Origin: Nannocystis punicea
GTDB taxonomy: Bacteria; Myxococcota_A; Polyangia; Nannocystales; Nannocystaceae
DNA: 64,000 nucleotides
NCBI RefSeq assembly: GCF_026965555.1
Contig: NZ_CP114040.1
Coordinates: 8,406,001 to 8,470,000 of the forward strand
Direction: 5' to 3'
In this document: positions 27,050-37,138 of the stretch, piece by piece
Numbering within the stretch: position 1 is the first letter of the stretch
Layout of the letters: the number at the start of each line of letters is the position of its first letter
The notes under the pieces: generated by a model
What the model was told of the DNA's origin: nothing
Seen by the model: only the letters and a program-made list of their open reading frames with translations
Database searches by the model: none
Position numbers and translations under genes: made by a program

Positions 27050-30000
27050 GTGGGCGACGCCGGAACCCCTCGTTCCGAGCGCGCCGGGCCGTCGGGGTCG
27101 ACGCCGGTCGCCAAGGGGGACGACGACGGGGACGGCGACGCGACGCCGCCGCCGCCCGCCCCTCTTCGGCCCGAGCTCGGCGAGCCGCTCGGCAAGCAGC
27201 TGCTGAAGCGGGCGCTGTTCCCCAACAGGTCGCAGCCCGTCCAGCTCGGGCGGTACACGGTGCTCCATGTGATAGGTCAGGGCGGGATGGGCGTCGTGTA
27301 CGCTTGCTACGACGACCAGCTCGATCGCAAGGTCGCCGTCAAGGTCCTGCAGAGAGGTCGCGTCCGGGAGCAAGAGAACGCCCATGGACGGCTCCTGCGC
27401 GAGGCCCAGGCGATGGCCCGGCTGTCGCACCCCAATATCGTCACCGTCCACGAGGTCGGGCAGGCCGACGGCATGGTCTACGTGGCGATGGAATTCGTCC
27501 GCGGCAGCAGCCTGGAGGCGTGGGTCAAGGAGTCGCGCTCGTGGCAGGAGATCCTGGCCACGTTCCTGCAGGCGGGTCGCGGCCTCGCGGCGGCGCACAA
27601 GGCCGGACTCGTCCACCGCGATTTCAAGCCGCAGAACGTGATGCTCGGCGACGACGGGCAGGTCAAGGTCCTCGACTTCGGCCTCGCGCGCCTGAACGCC
27701 GGCGATCTGCGCGAGGAGGGACCGGACGCGGCGCCCACGGGCCCGGAGAGCGAGGCCTCCCTGCTGCTGCGCCCGCTGACCCGGACGGGCGTGATCGTCG
27801 GCACCCCGGCCTACATGTCCCCGGAGCAGCACCTCGGCGAGCGCGCGACCGCCGAGAGCGACCAGTACAGCTTCTGCGTGTCGCTATACCAGAGCCTGTA
27901 CGGCCGCTGGCCGTTCTCCACCGAGTCGTTCGAGGCGCTGCGCGACGACGTCGTGCACGGGCGCGTCGCGCCGGCGCCGTCGGGCAGTCCGGTGCCGACG
28001 CGGGTGTTCAAGGCGCTCCGCCGCGGCATGATGGCCGAGCCTGGCGCTCGCTTCGCGGCGATGACCGACCTGCTGGCGGCGCTCGAGCGCGATCCGGGCG
28101 TGAGGTACCAGCGCGCCACCGTGTTGGCCGTGACCGCCGTGCTCGCCGGCGCGGCCGGCATGCTCGCCACCGCCGGAGCCGGGAGCGTGCGGCGGTGGGA
28201 CGACGCCCGGCGCGTCGCCGCTTGCGAGGCGAAGGGCGCCGAGATCGAATCGGCGTGGAATGAACAGGCCGCCCGACGGCTGCGCGAGGCCTTCGTGGCG
28301 ACGGGCGTCAGCTACGCGGAGACCACGGCCGAGAAGGTGATCCCGTGGCTGGACGAGCAAGCGGCGCGCTGGCGCCAGGCGCGAGCGACGGCGTGCATCC
28401 ACGCCGAAGTCCGCGGCGAGTGGGACGCAGAGATCCTCGACCGCGCCGAGTGGTGCCTCGAGGATCGGCGGCTGGCGCTCGCGTCGCTCGTGACCGAGTT
28501 CGAGCGGGCCGATGCGGTGGTCATGCCGAAGGCGGTGGCGGCCGCCGCGGGCCTGCGAGCGGCCGAGGATTGCCTCGACGAGGACGCGCTCCGACGAGTG
28601 CCGGCACCGCCGGCCGACGAACGCGAGGCGGTCCACGAGCTGCGTGTCGCGCTCTCGCAGGCGGACGCACGCTCGCGCACGGGCAAGTACAAGGAGGCCC
28701 TGGCGATCGCCACTGCAGCCCGCACCCGGGCCGAACAGCAGCTCGAGTGGTTGCCCTTGATCGCCTCCGCGCGCGCGTTGGAGGGCGCCTTGCTCGCCAA
28801 CACGGGCGCGTACGAGGCGGCCGAGACCGCGAGCACGGACGCCTACTTCGAGGCGGCCCGCGCCGAGGCCGTGGACGTGGCCGCGACCACGGCGATCTAC
28901 CTGGTCTCGCTCATGGGCAAGCAGCGAGGCCGGCCCGCCGACGGACGGCTGTGGGCGCGGCTCGCCGAGGTGGCCATCGCGCAGGCGGGCGACCAGTCGG
29001 GTCTGCGGGAGGCGGCGCGTCTGATCAACCTGGCCAACACCTACCTGCCCACCGGCGCGCACGCGGAGGCGCGCGCCCTGTTGGAGCGCGCCCTGGTGCT
29101 CCAGGAACAGGCCCTCGGCCCGGAACACGTCGGCCTCACGGCCGCCCTCAACAACCTCGCCACCATCCACGCCGAGGCGGGCGCCTACGCCGAGGCGCGC
29201 GCGCTGTTCGAACGAGCCGTGACCATCCAGGAGAAGGCCCTCGGCCCCGAACACCCCGAGATCGCCAACGCCCTCGGGAATCTCGCCAACACTCACATCT
29301 CCACCGGGGAATACGCAGAGGCGCGAGCGCTGCACGAGCGGGCCCTGGCGATCAAGGAGAGGACGCTCGGCCCGGAGCACGCCGAGGTCGCCATCAGCCT
29401 GAACAACCTGGCGATCCTCCACGAGGCTACCGGCGCGCACGCAGAGACGCGGAGGTTGCACGAGCGGGCCCTGGCGATCCGGGAGAAGGTGTTCGGCCCG
29501 GAACACCCCGAAGTCGCCGGCAGCCTGGTCGGCCTCGCCGCCGCCCACGGCAACACCGGCGCGTACGCCGAGGCGCGTGGGCTGCTGGGGCGCGCTCTGG
29601 CCATCCAGGAGAAGGCGCTCGGCCCGGACCACCCCGGCGTCGGCTTCACCCTGTACAACCTCGCCGCCGCGCACGAGGCGACCGGAGCCTACGCCGAGGC
29701 CCGCGCGCTGTACGAGCGCGCCCTGGCCGTCCAGGAGAAGGCGCTCGGCCCCCGACATCCCCACGTCGCCCACACCATGAGCGGCCTCGCAGTCGTGCAC
29801 GAGATGACCGGAGCGTACGCCGAGGCCCGCGCGCTGTACGAGCGCGCCCTGGCCGTCCGTGAAGCGGCGCTCGGCTCGGGACACCCCGCGGTCGCCGCGG
29901 ACCTGACGGGCCTCGCCTCCGTGTATCTGACCGAGCGCAGGCCCCAGGAGGCCCTTCCGCTGCTCGAGCGCGCGCTCACCATCATCGACGCGTACGACGG

Positions 30001-30190
30001 CATCCAGCCCCGCGAGCCCGAGGCGCGCTTCGCCCTCGCCAGGGCGCTCGTCGCCACCCACGGCGACCGCGCCCGTGCCCTCGCCGAGGCCCGCAAGGCC
30101 CGCGAGGGCCTCCGCGAAGCCGGCGCAAACGCGACCGAGCAGACCGCCGAGATCGAGCGATGGCTCGCCGAGCACGCGCGGGACGAGTGA
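27050..30190 (+). CDS. Ser/Thr protein kinase with kinesin-light-chain-type TPR repeats
   Basis: 1046 residues from GTG 27050 (AAGGA 4-5 bases upstream; TTG 26987 is an alternative). An acidic/Pro-rich leader precedes the kinase: GQGGMG (76-81), Lys98, HRDFKPQN (189-196), DFG (209-211), MSPE (256-259). A hydrophobic helix at about 355-377 may span the membrane. A helical region with Cys and Trp follows, then seven near-identical 42-residue TPR units from about residue 669 to 962, each like GAYAEARALYERALAVQEKA then LGPEHPEVA and LNNLA, then one degenerate unit. Repeats are exactly 126 bases apart, suggesting recent duplication or gene conversion. The role is signalling, with the TPRs as a docking platform. 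Partners are unknown. Confidence 0.9.
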   Translation: MGDAGTPRSERAGPSGSTPVAKGDDDGDGDATPPPPAPLRPELGEPLGKQLLKRALFPNRSQPVQLGRYTVLHVIGQGGMGVVYACYDDQLDRKVAVKVLQRGRVREQENAHGRLLREAQAMARLSHPNIVTVHEVGQADGMVYVAMEFVRGSSLEAWVKESRSWQEILATFLQAGRGLAAAHKAGLVHRDFKPQNVMLGDDGQVKVLDFGLARLNAGDLREEGPDAAPTGPESEASLLLRPLTRTGVIVGTPAYMSPEQHLGERATAESDQYSFCVSLYQSLYGRWPFSTESFEALRDDVVHGRVAPAPSGSPVPTRVFKALRRGMMAEPGARFAAMTDLLAALERDPGVRYQRATVLAVTAVLAGAAGMLATAGAGSVRRWDDARRVAACEAKGAEIESAWNEQAARRLREAFVATGVSYAETTAEKVIPWLDEQAARWRQARATACIHAEVRGEWDAEILDRAEWCLEDRRLALASLVTEFERADAVVMPKAVAAAAGLRAAEDCLDEDALRRVPAPPADEREAVHELRVALSQADARSRTGKYKEALAIATAARTRAEQQLEWLPLIASARALEGALLANTGAYEAAETASTDAYFEAARAEAVDVAATTAIYLVSLMGKQRGRPADGRLWARLAEVAIAQAGDQSGLREAARLINLANTYLPTGAHAEARALLERALVLQEQALGPEHVGLTAALNNLATIHAEAGAYAEARALFERAVTIQEKALGPEHPEIANALGNLANTHISTGEYAEARALHERALAIKERTLGPEHAEVAISLNNLAILHEATGAHAETRRLHERALAIREKVFGPEHPEVAGSLVGLAAAHGNTGAYAEARGLLGRALAIQEKALGPDHPGVGFTLYNLAAAHEATGAYAEARALYERALAVQEKALGPRHPHVAHTMSGLAVVHEMTGAYAEARALYERALAVREAALGSGHPAVAADLTGLASVYLTERRPQEALPLLERALTIIDAYDGIQPREPEARFALARALVATHGDRARALAEARKAREGLREAGANATEQTAEIERWLAEHARDE

Positions 30191-31105
30191 ATGCCGCCGT
30201 CCGGCGAGCTGCGTCGTGATGACCGCGGCGCGGTCGTGCTGCACCCCGAGCCGCCGGCGCGAGGGCCGTCGCTCGCGCTCGACTCTCGCCCGAGCGACGT
30301 TCCATCGCGGCTCGCCGGCGCCGCTCGAGCCCAGCGCGCCGTGATGCGATCGCATGGTCGAATAGGCCGCCCCCGACGCGAGCCGAAGACCACGGCGCCG
30401 AAGCCGAAGGTGAACAATCACGAGGTTGGCCTATCCATAGGATCGAGGAACGCGTGGAGTGCTCCGCCCGGGGTCCGGCGCTCCGGGTGAAGACATTCCG
30501 GTATCTGCTGATTGTGAGCAACGACCTCGGTGCATATCCGAGGACCATCGCGCGCTCGCCGGCGCCGGCGGGCGCGCAATGCCATCTTGCCAATGCAATG
30601 TGCCAGTGGCTTCGAAATCGCGGCCACCCAGCGCGAAATGCGCACAATTCGCGCCGAACCATGTCCCCGTCGGGGGCGGAGGGCTCCAAGCGAGAAGCCA
30701 CTTCCGCGCATGGTTCGGGCCGCGGCAAGCGCGGGCTCCAGACCCCAGAGGGCGCCGATCTGCGCCGAATTTGCGCCCGAGCTGCGCGATGGCGCGCGGC
30801 TGAGACGCGATGATTGAAAACGCCCCCGAATTTGCCAGGAGGAGATCTCCCGCGAGAATCCCGCAGGTCCGATCCGCGTCCGAATTGGCGAAACCGCGAG
30901 CGGCCCGCGGTTGCGACTTGGACTCTGTTCTAGTTGTGAGCTGGGTAAAACGCGGCTTTGGCGCATCTCGATCGGCCCATATCCGCGCGGGCGATGCCGC
31001 GCACCTGCGGGATGCGGTCGCGGATTCACGGTGCATTCCCCGGCTTCCATCGCCAGCCTTTCTCGTGAAGATATCGCTGTCGTTCAACAAACCCAGGAGA
31101 TAGCG
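30191..31105. other. long gene-free stretch upstream of the CxxCH lipoprotein
   Basis: About 915 bases, less GC-rich than the surroundings from 30400 on. Several frames on both strands are open at once, and none has third-position GC bias or recognisable protein sequence. It ends in the ribosome site AGGAGA of the next gene. A long 5' leader, a small RNA or eroded sequence are all possible. Confidence 0.4.
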
Positions 31106-33328
31106 ATGACTCGGAATCGAGTGCAATTTGTATCGTTGGCTGCGATGATGATTGGTGCGATCGGTACATTCGGATTGGTCGGGTGTACGGATACTGACGT
31201 CGACGAATCGGATCTCGACGGCGTCGAATTCAAGAAGGACGACGATCCGAAGTTTCCCATCCCGGGCGAGAGCTTTTCGGCGGAGAAGCTGCCGTTCGTC
31301 GAGCCGATCGAGGCGGCCGAGGTGTTCGTCCAGAAGCTGCCCAAGGCGACCGAGGCCGGTGAGAACGTCGCGGTGCACATCAAGCTGCCGACGCCGCAGA
31401 ACAAGGAGCTCAGCGAGAGCCTGGTCCGCGTCGTCGGCGACCCGAAGAACCCGATGATGCTGGTGCGCAGCGACGCGCTGGTCGATCTCGGCGTGCTCAA
31501 GGAGAGCCCCGGCAAGGAGTTCTTCGCCGCCTTCGCCACGCTCAGCGAGGAGGAGCTCGCGGTGCGTGCCAAGGCCGAGGCGAAATTCGAGAAGTTCGGC
31601 GAGACCACCAAGGATCGGATCGTCTTCGAGGGTCGCAACCCGATCGCCGTCACGACGGGCATCAAGTTCGACATCAGCGTGTTCGACACCGGCGTCCCGG
31701 TCGCGCTCGGGTCCTGTCCCCTCATGCCGCTCTCGACGCCGGCGCGCTGGGAGGAGGCGCTCATCGTCACCGACCTCTCGGTGGTCCGCGACAAGAACCG
31801 CACCAACGACGTGTGTGACCCCGGCGCCGACAACCCCAACGGCGTGTGGACCTTCAAGCACCTGATGGAGGAGATGGCGATCGGCTCGGGCCTGAGCACC
31901 AACGATTTCGTGGTCCAGTGGCTGTCGACCTGGCTGACCAACCAGGTCGTCAACAGCGACACGATCCCCGCGCGCACGCAGATGTTCCAGCAGGTGATCC
32001 GGCCGTGGGCCAACGCCAGCGGCATCACCTCCTCGCTGGTGGGCGGCAACCTGGTCCTCGGCGGCCCGCTCAACCTCGACAAGGCGCCGTTCCGCCTGTC
32101 CGCGATCGTCAACCGCATCGACCTCGGCAAGACCAGCAGCGGCGGCGGTTACTTCGGCGGCGGCATGCCGCTCAGCGCGGGCGAGATGCGCTTCGTGTTC
32201 GGCGTGCAGAACCTGAACAGCTGCACCCAGCTGCCCTTCTCGGTGATCTTCGAGTACGGCGTACCGCGGGAGGACTGCGCGGCGATCAAGGACTGGGCGA
32301 ACCAGTGGATCCGCCTCAGCGACCCCTTGCTGCCGCGGTTCTCGTCCTCGTGGCGCGCCCACCTCGAGAGCATCACCGAGAACGTCGTGCTCAACGGCGC
32401 CGCGCCGGCCAAGGGCAACCAGAACGCGATCAACCAGATCCGGACCAACGAGAACGCGCTCAACTTCCAGTGGGAGCTCCGCGAGTTCACGCTCTCCACC
32501 GAGGACGTGTTCACCGACATCGACACGCCGGCCAACGGCCCGCTGCGCCCGCACACCGTCGCGCTGACCCCCAACGACAGCATCTACAACCCGTTCGCCG
32601 ACATCGACATCGACGACTGGACCCTGTTCACGCCGATGCCGCCGGCGGGCGCGCCCGGTGCGGTCCTGTCCGAGGTCTCGCCGTTCGCGTTCTTCACCTC
32701 CGGCGCGAGCGGCAACACGGTCGTCGGTGACTGCAGCCCGAGCTTCGAGATGCCGCACCTGGCCAGCGGCATGCCGCTGCGCGGCGGCAACGCGTTCACG
32801 GCGCCCGTGACCCACTGGCAGATCGACGCCGCCACCCCGGGCGATCCGCGGGAGGTCTGCGCGCGCCAGCAGTTCTCGGTCAACACCTGCAACGGCTGTC
32901 ACTTCGCGGACACGAGCACGCCGTTCTTCCACGTCAACCCGCAGGTCGCGCCCGCGGCCCTCTCCAACTTCATGACCGGCACCGGCGCCGGCAACGTGTG
33001 GGCGGTGCCCGACCAGCAGTGGGGCGGCGGCGTGGCGTGGATGGAGTTCGCCGACCTCGATCGCCGGCACAACCGGCTCTACGAGATCGCGTGCAACAGC
33101 TGCGGCCGCAGGGTCGTGTTCCCGCACATCATCGACGTCATCACGGAGTTCAACGGCCTGGTCCCCGTGGACGTCGTCTCCGAAGATTCGCCGATCAAGG
33201 TCGGTCCGGTGAAAGATCTCGGCGTGGTCAAGCAGCTGATCGCTGCCACCGCGAAGCTCGAGAAGGCCGTCGTCCAGGACGTCGAGCTGAGCAACTTCAC
33301 CGGCACGAGCCAGATGTTCGTGCACTGA
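31106..33328 (+). CDS. large unknown lipoprotein with a CxxCH motif
   Basis: 740 residues from ATG 31106, with AGGAGA 5 bases upstream. The signal ends in GLVGC (Cys27). The mature protein begins with an acidic linker, then a mostly beta domain (ENVAVHIKLPTPQNKELSES), and a large central region with RLSAIVNRIDLGK and MRFVFGVQNLNSC. Near the C-terminus there is CNGCH (residues 595-599), the covalent haem-c attachment motif, and CNSCGR near 663. With only one CxxCH, either a monohaem domain or a coincidental zinc/disulfide pair is possible. This type of protein is frequent in myxobacteria but I know no assigned function. Confidence 0.8.
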   Translation: MTRNRVQFVSLAAMMIGAIGTFGLVGCTDTDVDESDLDGVEFKKDDDPKFPIPGESFSAEKLPFVEPIEAAEVFVQKLPKATEAGENVAVHIKLPTPQNKELSESLVRVVGDPKNPMMLVRSDALVDLGVLKESPGKEFFAAFATLSEEELAVRAKAEAKFEKFGETTKDRIVFEGRNPIAVTTGIKFDISVFDTGVPVALGSCPLMPLSTPARWEEALIVTDLSVVRDKNRTNDVCDPGADNPNGVWTFKHLMEEMAIGSGLSTNDFVVQWLSTWLTNQVVNSDTIPARTQMFQQVIRPWANASGITSSLVGGNLVLGGPLNLDKAPFRLSAIVNRIDLGKTSSGGGYFGGGMPLSAGEMRFVFGVQNLNSCTQLPFSVIFEYGVPREDCAAIKDWANQWIRLSDPLLPRFSSSWRAHLESITENVVLNGAAPAKGNQNAINQIRTNENALNFQWELREFTLSTEDVFTDIDTPANGPLRPHTVALTPNDSIYNPFADIDIDDWTLFTPMPPAGAPGAVLSEVSPFAFFTSGASGNTVVGDCSPSFEMPHLASGMPLRGGNAFTAPVTHWQIDAATPGDPREVCARQQFSVNTCNGCHFADTSTPFFHVNPQVAPAALSNFMTGTGAGNVWAVPDQQWGGGVAWMEFADLDRRHNRLYEIACNSCGRRVVFPHIIDVITEFNGLVPVDVVSEDSPIKVGPVKDLGVVKQLIAATAKLEKAVVQDVELSNFTGTSQMFVH

Positions 33329-33329
33329 G

Positions 33330-33640
33330 TCGCACCGAGCGGCGCTCGCGGCCGACGACGCCGCGAGCGCCGGCGGCCGCCTCGACCTGCGCGCAGGCGA
33401 GGCGCTCCGCGAGACCTCGAGGGACTCGCACGTCATGCTGACCGGGAATCGTCGGCTCGCGGAGCGAGAGCGACCGAGCGATCGGGGATCGCCGTCGCGA
33501 CTCGACGTGCTCGCCGATGGCGACGTCGGTGAGTTCGTGGATCGCTCGCAGTAGCTCCAACGAATCGCTGGGGATGCGCCCGATGAGTTGGTCGGCGCAT
33601 TCGCGGTCACCCCGTGGAGGGTTCTCAGGCGGCGTTCCCG
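33330..33640 (-). pseudogene. possible gene fragment without a start
   Basis: The minus strand reads like protein with good codon bias (ADQLIGRIPSDSLELLRAIH, ELTDVAIGEHVESRRRSPIA, SLREPTIPGQHDVRVPRGLA, ERLACAQVEAAAGARG). There is no start codon with a ribosome site, and the frame runs into the antisense of the next gene. It may be the remains of a small helical protein. The whole stretch is otherwise intergenic. Confidence 0.25.
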
Positions 33641-33656
33641 CTGATACGCTCCCGCC

Positions 33657-34973
33657 ATGAAGTTCGGACTCGGCGGCCTCACGCTCGTGACGCTCGCAAT
33701 CGCCGCCTGCGGTGACGACGGGCGAGCAGAGGCCACGAATGCTTCCGCCAGCGCCGGCTCGACCACGGGGATGAGCACGGACGTGGCCTCGTCGAGCACG
33801 ACGGAGGGCCCGACGACGACCGGCGCCGGCGCCACGGCGTCGACCGGCGAGAGCGCGACCGCCTCGAGTACTGGCGCTTCGACGAGCGCGACCACGGCGC
33901 TGGAGACCTCGACGACCACCACGGATGCGTCGACGACCGCGGAGAGCGGGGCGACCGAGGCGAGCGGGACGACGGCGGCCGCGTGCGAGAATCAGCCGGA
34001 GCTCTGCGACGCGCTCGACAACAACTGCAACGATTTGTTCGACGAGGGCTGCGACTGTACCCCGCCCGACCTGGAGCTGGAGGCGATCGATGGTTACACC
34101 GCGCGGGTGATCTTCGACGTCCCGAAGCAGCTCGGGAGCTACGGGTATCTCGGCGACGTCGAGCGCGCGCTCGGCGAGTACTGGAGCGACCCGGGAGAGG
34201 GCGTGCTGTTCACCGTCAACAACGCGGAGAACACGGCCAGCGGGATCGGCCTGCTCGACCAGGACGGCGAGTTCAAGGGCTGGCTGATCGATCCGGCCGA
34301 CGCCGCCCTGCCGATCAACCCCTACCTCGAGTACGCCTACGGCGGCGTGCTTTACACCTGCCACACCGTCAACGTGAACGAGTGGATCTACAAGATCTAC
34401 CCCGACGGGACGACCGAGCAGGTGGTGCAGCACGGCAATTGCGAGGGGCTGATCTACGGCGACCGCGGCGACGGGACGGACTCACTCTATGCGAGCAACT
34501 ACAGCGCGGACGCGATCTACAGGATCGACGAGGACGGCACGCGCACGACGCTGGCGCAGGGCATGGGGCTGGACGTCGTGGTCGACCTGGCGATCCCGCC
34601 GGCGACCTCGATGTTCAAGCCCGGGCTGTATGCGCTCAATCAGACCCAGCTCGGGGTGCATCGCCTCGACGCCGCCGACATGCTCACGCTCGAGTACCCC
34701 TACAACCTCGGCTTCGGCGTCGGCGAGGAGCTGAGCTTCGCCTTGCCCAAGTCGGCGTTCCGCGACCACTTCTATCACCTCTCGTCGACGCTGCAGGCGG
34801 TCGTACGGGTCGCGCCCGACGGCAGCTGGGAGACGGTGCTCACCGGCCCGAAGCTCAATTACGGCCTCTATTCGACCGGCGGGGTGTTCTCCACCAACGG
34901 GGCGTTCTACTTCTTCACCAACGAAGATGCGCTGATCATGCGGCTGCAGGCCTGCAACATCGCGGGGCAGTGA
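33657..34973 (+). CDS. lipoprotein with Thr/Ser linker, DNNC motif and NHL/SMP-30-like propeller
   Basis: 438 residues. The lipobox is AIAAC (Cys18), followed by about 90 residues made almost only of Thr, Ser, Ala, Gly and Glu. Then a Cys-rich metal-binding-type segment, LCDALDNNCNDLFDEGC, and from residue 140 a propeller-like domain with repeated short strands (GVLFTVNNAENTASGIGLLD, LYASNYSADAIYRIDEDGTR, GLYALNQTQLGVHRLDAADM, VVRVAPDGSWETVL). The linker lifts the domain from the outer membrane. Substrate or ligand is unknown. No good ribosome site is seen before the ATG. Confidence 0.82.
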   Translation: MKFGLGGLTLVTLAIAACGDDGRAEATNASASAGSTTGMSTDVASSSTTEGPTTTGAGATASTGESATASSTGASTSATTALETSTTTTDASTTAESGATEASGTTAAACENQPELCDALDNNCNDLFDEGCDCTPPDLELEAIDGYTARVIFDVPKQLGSYGYLGDVERALGEYWSDPGEGVLFTVNNAENTASGIGLLDQDGEFKGWLIDPADAALPINPYLEYAYGGVLYTCHTVNVNEWIYKIYPDGTTEQVVQHGNCEGLIYGDRGDGTDSLYASNYSADAIYRIDEDGTRTTLAQGMGLDVVVDLAIPPATSMFKPGLYALNQTQLGVHRLDAADMLTLEYPYNLGFGVGEELSFALPKSAFRDHFYHLSSTLQAVVRVAPDGSWETVLTGPKLNYGLYSTGGVFSTNGAFYFFTNEDALIMRLQACNIAGQ

Positions 34974-35051
34974 CGGACGTGGCGACCGCCGACGTCGACC
35001 GCGACAACCGTCGCGGCCACGCCGTCGCGGTCACGCTCTTGCAGCGTCCGC

Positions 35052-36671
35052 TCAGTAATTCCACGCGGTGCAGTCGGTCGTCGTGCGCACGACGAACTCG
35101 GCCAGGGTGCGCATGTTCTTGACGAACGTCCCGGTGTCGAGATAGTCGCCGGGGGTGGCGCCGCTTCGCGGGCCGCCCGGGCTGTACGTCGTGATCCACC
35201 GCTCGTTGTTCACCGTCGTGTCGACGGCCTGCGCCGTGTCGGCGCGGAGCTGCTGGCAGGAGCGCTTCATCACGCTCGTGTCGCTCGCCAGTCGATCGTA
35301 CTCGGCGTGAATCGCGGCCAGCTGAGACGGGACCTCCCACCCGTAGTTCTGGTAGGTCGGCGGCGCGGGAGAGAAGCGGACCGGATAACCGCCGGGGTTG
35401 ACGGTGTAGAAGCCGATGTTCGCCGGCGAGGTGTCGTCGAGCTCGATGTAGCGGTTGATCAGCGTGTCGTTCGCATAGTCGACGGTCTCGAGGTACGCGA
35501 GCGCCGTCCCGACCGCGGCGCGGTTGGCCGGCACGCTCGGGTCGAGCTGGTAGAGGCGAAGGAGCGCCCACATGGCGTCCTGGCTCTCCTGGCCCGCGAT
35601 GGCCGGAGTCTCCCAGCTACGCGCCCACCGCGGCTGCATCTGGATGTCGTATTGCTGCGCCCAGGCGGGCTGCGGCTGAGGCATCTGCGCGCGGCGAAGG
35701 AAGTCCCCGTAGGCGGTGAGCATGGCCTGGTAGGTCGCGGCCTGCGCGGGATAGACCTCCTTCGCCCAGTACAGCATCTCCACGAAGGCCGACGCGAGGT
35801 TGTCGTTCAGGGTCGGGTCGTCCCAGTACTCGTTGGTGTAGGAATTGGCATAACAATTGGCGAGGCCGCACGAGGTCCCGATCGAGGGCGGATAGCTGGC
35901 CTGAAGCGCCGGCCGGGCGGCGACGGGACCGGCGAACCCTTGCGGAAAGCCGCCGTTCGTCGGGAATTGCGAGGTCTCCACCCGTGCGCGCGCGTAGGAG
36001 GAGGAGCCGGAGATCGCCGCGTCTGCGAAGCCGAACAGCTGGTCGGTGCGCATCATCGCAATGAGCGCGAGCTGGGTGACCTGGTCGTCGTAGACCGTGA
36101 ACTTGCAGCCGCCGCAGCTACAGTTCGAAGTGGTGTTGAGGTAGCACGCCTTCAGCGTCGGCGTCGGCTTGAAGTCCGCGTAGAGGCGCCAGCCTCCCGA
36201 CTTGACCTGCCCCTGACGCAACGCCATGGCCGCGTCCTTCGCGTAGGTCTTGAGCGCCGGCGTCGCCGGGTCGGCGAGGGCCGCCTCCACGAACGCGATC
36301 GTCACGTCCGCCGTGCCGGGTGACTGGATCATGATCTGATCCTCGTCGAGCTGGATATCGCCCCAGCGCTCGCTCAGGTCGGTGGCGTTGTGGTGCCACG
36401 CATACCCGCCGTGGCGGGCGACATTGTCGTGGAAGAACTTCGCCGCGTTCCGCATGCGTCCGAGAGCCTTCGCGCGGAGCGGAGTCGCGGCGGCCGGCTC
36501 CGCCTCGCCGATCGCCAGGGTCGGTGGTGAGCCGCCGCGCTCCAGCTCGGGGTCTGTCGAGTCGCGCTCCAGCTCGGTGTCCGTCGAGTCGCTCTCCACC
36601 TCGGCGCCTGCCGGGTCGCAGGCGAACATCGAGACGACAGGGAAGAGTGCGAGCGTGAGAAGTCTTGTCAT
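35052..36671 (-). CDS. pectate-lyase-like secreted lipoprotein
   Basis: 539 residues from ATG 36671, with AGGGGA about 9 bases upstream. The lipobox is SMFAC (Cys18), followed by an acidic Asp/Ser/Glu linker. The catalytic-type domain starts with AAKFFHDNVARHGGYAWHHN and continues with SPGTADVTIAFVEAA, LRQGQVKSGGWRLYADF and YDDQVTQLALIAMM. This layout matches alpha/alpha-toroid proteins annotated as pectate lyases (PL10-like) in planctomycetes and verrucomicrobia; I compare from memory. Cys pairs (CSCGGC) suggest disulfides. A role in polysaccharide breakdown or binding at the surface is likely but not certain. Confidence 0.75.
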   Translation of the reverse strand: MTRLLTLALFPVVSMFACDPAGAEVESDSTDTELERDSTDPELERGGSPPTLAIGEAEPAAATPLRAKALGRMRNAAKFFHDNVARHGGYAWHHNATDLSERWGDIQLDEDQIMIQSPGTADVTIAFVEAALADPATPALKTYAKDAAMALRQGQVKSGGWRLYADFKPTPTLKACYLNTTSNCSCGGCKFTVYDDQVTQLALIAMMRTDQLFGFADAAISGSSSYARARVETSQFPTNGGFPQGFAGPVAARPALQASYPPSIGTSCGLANCYANSYTNEYWDDPTLNDNLASAFVEMLYWAKEVYPAQAATYQAMLTAYGDFLRRAQMPQPQPAWAQQYDIQMQPRWARSWETPAIAGQESQDAMWALLRLYQLDPSVPANRAAVGTALAYLETVDYANDTLINRYIELDDTSPANIGFYTVNPGGYPVRFSPAPPTYQNYGWEVPSQLAAIHAEYDRLASDTSVMKRSCQQLRADTAQAVDTTVNNERWITTYSPGGPRSGATPGDYLDTGTFVKNMRTLAEFVVRTTTDCTAWNY

Positions 36672-37138
36672 GAATGAGATTCCCCTATTCTTCAGCGGTC
36701 TTGACCGATTGGCTGTGCACGCGTGCGGCCTCGGCTCGGAGTTTTGCCGATACGCGCCAGAGCGAGCGCAGCCAGCCGTACGACCGCGAACAGCGGGTCG
36801 TCGACCGACCGCGGCTCGGCCGGCGCCTCGGAATGCGCAGTCGCGCGCAGCAGTCGGAGCGGAGAACCCACGCAGGGGCACAGTGCCCGGTCGACTGGCA
36901 AAGTTACAGGCGGACGTATCGACCTCACGAGCCCGTCCCGCCGGGAGCACGAGCGAGCTCGAGTCCACTCGCACGTGGGAGCGAAGCCGAGTGCCGTTGC
37001 CGAGTGCGGCGAGCGTTCGCGGCGCGTCCGGAGCGATGGCCGCTCGACCCCTCGCCAACCTCGGGGCACGCGACGGAGGGCACGCGATCGCCCGCGCGCC
37101 GTTGCCCCGCCGACTCGAGTGCGGCATCGTGAGCCGCG

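Noticed and set aside
30431..33922. Very long open frame on the minus strand opposite the CxxCH lipoprotein
   Set aside because: Arg/Asp/Val-rich antisense shadow of a well-supported plus-strand gene.
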